Below are positions 58,144-64,000 of a DNA stretch of 64,000 nucleotides, in pieces. Under the pieces are notes generated by a model. That model saw only the letters and a list, made by a program, of their open reading frames with translations. It did not search any database and was not told where the DNA came from. The translations under genes were made by a program, and so were the position numbers. This DNA is from Dallia pectoralis (taxonomy: Eukaryota; Chordata; Actinopteri; Esociformes; Umbridae). The stretch's first letter is position 1. Each line of letters begins with the position of its first letter. The DNA lies in assembly GCA_029465975.1 (NCBI GenBank), contig CM055739.1, positions 12,172,151-12,236,150 on the forward strand, given 5' to 3'.

Positions 58144-58501
58144 GGTGAGAAGCAGACTGGAGCTCAGTAAACCTCCCGCGTCATCTGAAACACAGACTCA
58201 CCCCAGACATGTACTCAGCACTATTCACAAACCGGTGTCTGTTCACTTAGTATCTTATCCAGTCCACACTAAGTATATAAATGTGCCATAACGCTTCAGA
58301 CGTCTTTAAAGTGGCAGGCCGCCAGTTAACGATGGGAGAATTAGCGGTTTAGAAGGGATAACGACCTGAGACGTCACTGACGGCAAATCGTGAGCAGGAA
58401 ACACGACCGTCACATGGGACTACTTAAGTCTTAGTACTCAGGGGGGTCTGGACCTCAATGTGGGAACGATGATGATGATGTCACCCTTTTTCAATATCGT
58501 G

Positions 58502-58507
58502 AATAAA
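58502..58507 (+). terminator. tmeff2: Candidate polyadenylation signal of tmeff2 (AATAAA)
   Basis: About 360 bp after the stop codon, followed by a TG-rich stretch (58,523-58,543) suiting a downstream element. Confidence 0.5.
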
Positions 58508-59518
58508 TCATTTATACCAATTGTGTGTGTGTGTGTGTGTGTCCATTGAGAGAGGTGTTATGAGACTGTCTGTCTGCAGGCGGTTTGAAGAGCGGAGCGG
58601 TCAAAGTCTTGAGTGCTCTTCAGCCATTACCCAGAAATCAATGCTTCCACACCAGCCGTCAGCACAGATGCTGTTAGAACACCTGGGGAACGTTCACTAA
58701 ACGTCAGAGGTGTGGGTTTCTCACCAGCAGACTGTCCGACTCCACATATTCTGATTTGTCCACTTAAGGAGAACGTTGTGTGGGTCATTCACGTGACAGA
58801 TTGATGTGACGTTATGGTGTCTGAGCTGCACTCACTCAGTCTGGCCACTAGGTGGTAGTATTGTCCTGCAGTTTAAGCCTCTGCTCCATTCAGACTTCAG
58901 ATTTTGGAGTAAATATATGAAACAAATGTGCATCAATGAGTAAGGTAACTTTACATAATAAATAATATTTATAAAATAAAGATGGGCAAATGTTGACCCA
59001 AGTAGCCATATGTAGTGGGATCTTGTTTTTACTATAAATGTACAACAAGAACAGTAAAACAAGACATTCATTTTTTTTGGGCCATTTCCAATAAGGAAAA
59101 ATACAGTTTACTGTTAGAATTGGGGATATCTAGCTTTGAGGCCTTCATATAGTTTTCCTTATGTTTAGGCAAAAAATGTAATTAATTAATTATATGGATA
59201 GGATAAAGTTACGGGAAAAGGAAATAGGAATACATTTACACACCAATGAGTGTGTATAAAGGTTTGAAATTGAATAACAATTAAATACAATGTTGGTCCC
59301 AGAAGGTTAGTAAATGCTAATATGGGTTTGTTGGTCCAGCATTATCACAGGCTCCTACGTGAACTCAGCTGACGATGGGAACTCCGGCGATAGTTCCACC
59401 AGGGCCCAGTTAGGAATTCCAGGCATTCCTGACACAACGTACACACGGACACAACGGGTGCATGTGCTTTTGACATCGAGGGAAACAATTTCCTAGTTCA
59501 CCCTGCAGCCCGTCTCTG

Positions 59519-60425
59519 GAATCTACCTCCCCCTCCCTCTTCTCTCCCCCTCCCTCTTCTCTCCCCCTCCCTCTTCTCTCCCCCTCCATCTTCTCTCCCC
59601 TCCCTCTTCTCTCCCCCTCCATCTTCTCTCCCCTCCCTCTTCTCTCCCCTCCCTCTTCTCTCCCCTCCCTCTTCTCTCCCCCTCCCTCTTCTCTCCCCCT
59701 CCCTCTCCTCTCCCCCTCCCTCTTCTCTCCCCCTCCATCTTCTCTCCCCCTCCCTCCTCTCTCCCCTCCCTCTTCTCTCCCTCACCCTCTTCTCTCCCCT
59801 CCCTCTTCTCTCCCCCCCCTCTACTCTCCCCCTCCCTCTTCTCTCCCCTTCCCTCTTCTTTCCCCTCCCTCTTCTCTCCCCTTCCCTCTTCTCTCCCTTC
59901 CCTCTTCTCTCTCCTTCCCTCTTCTCTCCCTTCCCTCTTCTCTCTCCCTCCTCTCTCCCTCTCCCTCTACTCTCCCCCTCCCTATCTCTCCCCCTCCCTC
60001 TTCTCTCCCCCTCCCTCTTCTCTCCCCCTCCCTCTTCTCTCCCTTCCCTCTTCTCTCCCCTCCCTCTTCTCTCCCCCTCCCTCTTCTCTCCCCCTCCCTC
60101 TTCTCTCCCCCTCTCTCTTCTCTCCCCCTCCCCTATCTCTCCCCCTCCCTCTTCTCTCCCTCACCCTCTTCTCTCCCCCTCCCTCTTCTCTCCTTCCCTC
60201 TTCTCTCCCCCTCCCTCTTCTCTCCCCCTCCCTCTTCTCTCCCCTTCCCTCTTCTCTCCCCTCCCTCTTCTCTCCCCCTCCCTCTTCTCTCTCCCTCTTC
60301 TCTCCCTCACCCTCCTCTCTCCCCCTCTCTCTTCTCTCCCCCTCCCTATCTCTCCCCCTCCCTCTTCTCTCCCCTCCCTCTTCTCTCCCCCTCCCTCTAC
60401 TCTCCCCCTCTCTCTCCCCTATTTA
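59519..60425. repeat. 0.9-kb polypyrimidine minisatellite (ccctccctcttctctcc)
   Basis: About 50 units of 16-18 bp, nearly free of purines on the plus strand; occasional A at fixed positions (ccatcttc, ctctactc). Long mirror-like polypyrimidine DNA can form triplexes. Confidence 0.96.
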
Positions 60426-60761
60426 TTCCTACCAGTCCCTCCCAAACATTCCTCTCCCTTATCATCTCCCCTCCCAAACTCATCTCCTCCTTCCAGGTAT
60501 TCTATACTGTATATATTTTCCCTCCTCATTTCCCGGAGCGCTTTTAACTGGGTTGTTGTTTTTTCAAGCCGTCCTAAGGCACAACACAGACCTTGTTATT
60601 CTTTTTCACTTTATCCCCTCTCTATCCCCTCTCCTCCTCCTCTCTCTTCCAATTTTCTCATCTCTCCTCTCTCTCCTCCTCTATATCCTTCTAACTATCT
60701 GCCCTTTTCACACGGTACCATCTCCGCTTGGTACATATTTCCACTCCTTGCATAACTGCCC

Positions 60762-61276
60762 AACACACACACACACAGACACACACAGACACAGACAGAC
60801 ACACAGACATACACACACAAAGACACACAGACACACACACATACACACACAGACACACACACATACACACACACAGACACACACACACACACACAGACAA
60901 ACACAGACACACACAGACACACATAAACGCACACACACACAGAGACAAACAGACACACCATAGACACAAAGACACACACACACACACACACACTGACACA
61001 CACACACAGAGACAAACAGACACACCATAGACACAAAGACACACACACACACACACTGACACACACACACAGAGACATACAGACACACACAGAGACATAC
61101 AGACACACACACAGTCACACAGACAAACACATACACACACAGGCACACAGACACCCACACAGAGACACACAGACTCACACACCGACACACAGACACACAG
61201 GTGTAATGCTCACAGTTTCCACATTGTGCACGCACACACACACACACACACACACATAGGCACACACACACACACG
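60762..61276. repeat. CA-rich compound array
   Basis: (CA)n mixed with agacacacac units; a 55-60-bp segment around 'caccatagacacaaagacac' is repeated at 60,957 and 61,022. Confidence 0.95.
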
Positions 61277-61431
61277 GTGTAATGAAGCTGGTTTCCTTGT
61301 CACTGTATTGTTGTTGGGAACCTCCATGATATCACCTCTCCCTTCCCCTAAGGGGACCAGGCTGTGTGTGTGTGTCCTGTTGGTCTTACAGTATGTTACA
61401 GAGGTCATGTTATGCCAAAGGCAACTCTTTA

Positions 61432-63042
61432 CAGTTTTTAGCAATCCCTTTGACCATTTTCTCAGAACCTTAATGTCATTTTCCACAACTCTAGACACAA
61501 AACTCACAACCGAAGATAAAAATGCACTTTTCTCAAAACTCTAACACGTTTTTTCAATTGCTTGGATACAATACACCTAAGCTGAAGATCATTTGTTCAT
61601 TTAACTTTTATCACCGGTTCAATATGATACAATGTAACATCACAGTACTACTATTTCAAAATGCGATTCCTACATTACGTTTGAAATGATAGTCTGTTCA
61701 TTTCATTTGACAGATCTAACTATCAATTGATACAACTAGTCAAAATAATAAGTATTTGCTGCATTACTCTTAATGCATAGTTTTATGGAAACTGACAAAC
61801 AATATTCCACGTTTACAGTAAATCATGAAAGATTCAAGATACAGAGATTTATTGTCACCAATTAGCGTGGAGCATGAACCAATTAGACTACAATATCCAT
61901 GGATGTAGCCTAATATTTTATCATACTGTAATGCTTCAACAGACACTGTGTCTATGGTCCCAAATACTGCACCACCGTTTTAGACTATTTACAGTACTGA
62001 CAGTACTACGCTGTATAGATGCAGGCCCTTGTAATTGCTTGTCCAATTCAGCCAACCCGTTACTGATGGTTTAGTGCACATTGTGGAATGAGTATATACA
62101 TAAAGAGTTGATTTGGATCCAATTGCAAGAGCATAGTGATTCGTAACATGGAGCCAGCAGGTGATCCAGGTCACAATGGAGGTCAAGCAGTGGTGGCAGG
62201 AAGACAAGGAAGACGTGTTGGTCAAAGGAATGGCATAGCATGGCAGGCACCCTTTCTGAGAGGTGGTCGTGGGCCTCGTTTGAGAGGTGTGGGGGAACGT
62301 GGTTGAGGACAAGGCCACGGACCAAGACAGCGGCAGCAACAGCATAGTGTCCAATGAAATTCAGGCAAAAAAATCCAAGATGTTTGGCTAATGTAAACAT
62401 CCAATGAGATGTAGATGAGAACCAGTGGCCAAATCCACAACACAGAGTTGATGACAATGTAGAAGTACTGTAATCACACCTGTTTTGTTTCTTACAGTAC
62501 AAGCAAGCAAGTTGAGGAACACTGCATTTGATGTTTTACAGTACTGTCTCTATTTTTCGATTTCATAGCTAATTATTTTTGCTTTGATTCAAATAAACAT
62601 ATGTTGTGATTGTATTCTATTTCATTACAGTAATACATTTCAAATTTTGTTCAATGATTCCACTGTGTTTGTACTATTCTCTTTACCACAAAAGTACATT
62701 TACAGGGATTCATTTGCTTGTAGTACCATAATGGAACATGTATCATCAATTTTGTACACCAATATCTAATGATTGGACAAACAACTAACTAGTGAAACTA
62801 TGGGTATCTTTTGTCTGGGTGATCTAAATCAATGTACCCATGGTATTCCATGATAAATCTATTGTTTGAACCATTGATTGTGCAAATGCAAGGTATCTTT
62901 AAAGATATGAATGCACAATGCAATGTTTTGAACATTGGAGAGCCTGTGTTACAAGTATTTACTGTTGTGAGTTTTGTGTCTAGAGTTGTGGAAAATGACA
63001 TTAAGGTTCTGAGATAATGGTCAAAGGGATTGCTAAAAACTG
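61432..63042 (+). mobile_element. Tc1/mariner-type element with about 85-bp terminal inverted repeats
   Basis: 61,432-61,516 (cagtttttagcaatcccttt… aactcacaac) is repeated in inverse at 62,960-63,042, with TA on both outer sides (61,430-61,431 and 63,043-63,044). The interior has a relic ORF start at about 62,149 (MEPAGDPGHNGGQAVV…, RGGRGPRLRG) like the Gly/Arg-rich N-terminus of some fish IS630/Tc1-type transposases, soon stopped. Non-autonomous. Confidence 0.85.
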
Positions 63043-63882
63043 TAAGTGATTTTCCATCGGTGTGTTACACCACACTATACTACACTATAGTGTTATTGAA
63101 AGAGATATTCCACTGGGATGTTTTTTTTTGCCCTTCTGCGTTTTGAATTGTTGCTCTGAACACGACATGAGAAACATTTTGACTTCAGGCGACCGGCTGA
63201 GGAAATGTTTACAGAGCAATGTCTGAACAGTGAAATAATCTATGTTGAGCGGACACGCCCCCTTTCTGTCCCCCTTCTGAGAGAGGGATAGATATTTCAG
63301 TTCACAGAGAAATGTTTCTGTCGCCCAAAGTTCTCTGTGTGCCTAACATCGCGTAATTCCTGACCTGACTAAAATCGCCTCACTGCTGCAAGCTCACACA
63401 CACACGCACACACACGCAGGTTTACAAAGCTTGCACAGTACTGGGCAGGTCTAGTTGCCATGGCGAATAGCTCCGCCCATTTGGGTGTGGAAGAGGTTTT
63501 AAGCTCTGGGGCAAAACACTGCTGCTCTTCTGACTCAGAAAAAAGGGGAGAGACGGACGGATAGGCTAGAAAGAGAGGAAGAATGTGAGAGAGAAAGAGA
63601 GAGAGAGAGAGGAAGAGAGAAGAAGAAGAGAGAAAGAGAGGCTGGAAAAAGGGAAAACCGGTAGACACTGCAGAAGGTGAGAGCAGGAAAGTTTTCAACA
63701 AGTTGGAGAAACTTTACAAAACTCTGGAACAATATCTTCTGCCAGCACGACGTCAAGGCAAACAAACGTGTAACTGAAAACATTCGCCGAGGAGAGAAAG
63801 CAGAGCTTTATTCCACAGGGTGTGTCCATTCTGTGTGGGTGCGGGTGTGTGATTGCCAGACCAAAAGCCAGCCACGTTAGCA

Positions 63883-64000
63883 ATGTGTGACGCAGTCCAA
63901 GCAGAGAGAACCAGCATGGTCCACGAGAGCCAGGACCTGGTGGTCCCCAGCCCTGACCAACCCTCTCCCAGCCACAGCCCCACCCAGCTGGGCACAGGTG
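63883..64000 (+). CDS. cavin2: cavin2 (sdpr) first exon, N-terminal 39 codons (partial)
   Basis: Starts MCDAVQAERTSMVHESQDLV and runs on with PSPDQPSPSHSPTQLG to the window edge. Human CAVIN2 (serum deprivation response, caveola coat protein that shapes caveolar membrane) starts MGEDAAQAEK and has a similar PSPS…LG stretch before its HR1 coiled coil. Position also fits: CAVIN2 lies next to TMEFF2, downstream and in the same orientation, in human. The coiled-coil region is outside the window, so the call rests on a short match plus synteny. A later in-frame Met (codon 12) is an alternative start. Confidence 0.7.
   Translation, partial: MCDAVQAERTSMVHESQDLVVPSPDQPSPSHSPTQLGTG

Larger units (their letters stand above)
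58144..63882. other. Intergenic region tmeff2 / cavin2
   Basis: Contains a 0.9-kb polypyrimidine tract, CA-rich arrays, and a Tc1/mariner element. 63,540-63,880 with a GA-rich stretch (63,580-63,640) is likely the cavin2 5' UTR or promoter. Confidence 0.55.

Noticed and set aside
62071..62502. 143-codon minus ORF in the 61.4-63.0 kb element
   Set aside because: Lies opposite the Gly/Arg-rich transposase relic; no motif of its own.

Overview
This is vertebrate nuclear DNA, almost certainly from a ray-finned (teleost) fish. Genes are split into short exons with GT/AG (a few GC/AG) borders. Introns are full of Tc1/mariner, hAT, tRNA-SINE, L2-like LINE and LTR sequences typical of fish, plus many (CA)n, (TA)n and minisatellite arrays. 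All comparisons with human proteins are from memory; no alignment or search was run.

Layout. (1) 41.0 kb down to 2.2 kb, minus strand: the 5' three quarters of a fibrillar collagen gene, best matched to COL5A2. I place 42 coding exons: signal peptide, two von Willebrand C (VWC) exons, short N-propeptide exons, then 33 triple-helix exons of 45/54/99/108/162 bp. They sum to exactly 1,050 codons in one frame. The end of the helix and the C-propeptide lie left of the window. (2) 44.1-46.3 kb, plus: pjvk (pejvakin, gasdermin family), six coding exons, 373 codons plus stop. (3) 51.4-58.1 kb, plus: tmeff2 (two follistatin modules, EGF module, transmembrane segment), eight coding exons, 334 codons plus stop. 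(4) 63.9 kb to the right edge, plus: first 39 codons of a probable cavin2. The order tmeff2-cavin2 agrees with human chromosome 2q32, where COL5A2 is also nearby; pjvk between col5a2 and tmeff2 is a local rearrangement relative to human.

The collagen introns carry most of the unusual structure. A young 4.2-kb LTR element (6,962-11,174) has near-identical 578/579-bp LTRs and a perfect 5-bp target duplication. It encodes no recognisable reverse transcriptase, but has one long ORF built from about ten different tandem arrays whose units are all multiples of 3 bp. A 1.58-kb intron segment is present three times (21.4-29.1 kb); copy 1 keeps two collagen exons that copies 2 and 3 have lost, and carries a hAT element whose empty sites survive in copies 2 and 3. 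A 2-kb 22-bp minisatellite abuts the second VWC exon. Tandem arrays lie just downstream of several 5' splice sites, and in tmeff2 the array has copied the splice site itself.

Functionally the genes are unrelated neighbours: extracellular matrix (col5a2), hair-cell/peroxisome protection (pjvk), a shed growth-factor modulator (tmeff2) and caveola coat (cavin2).
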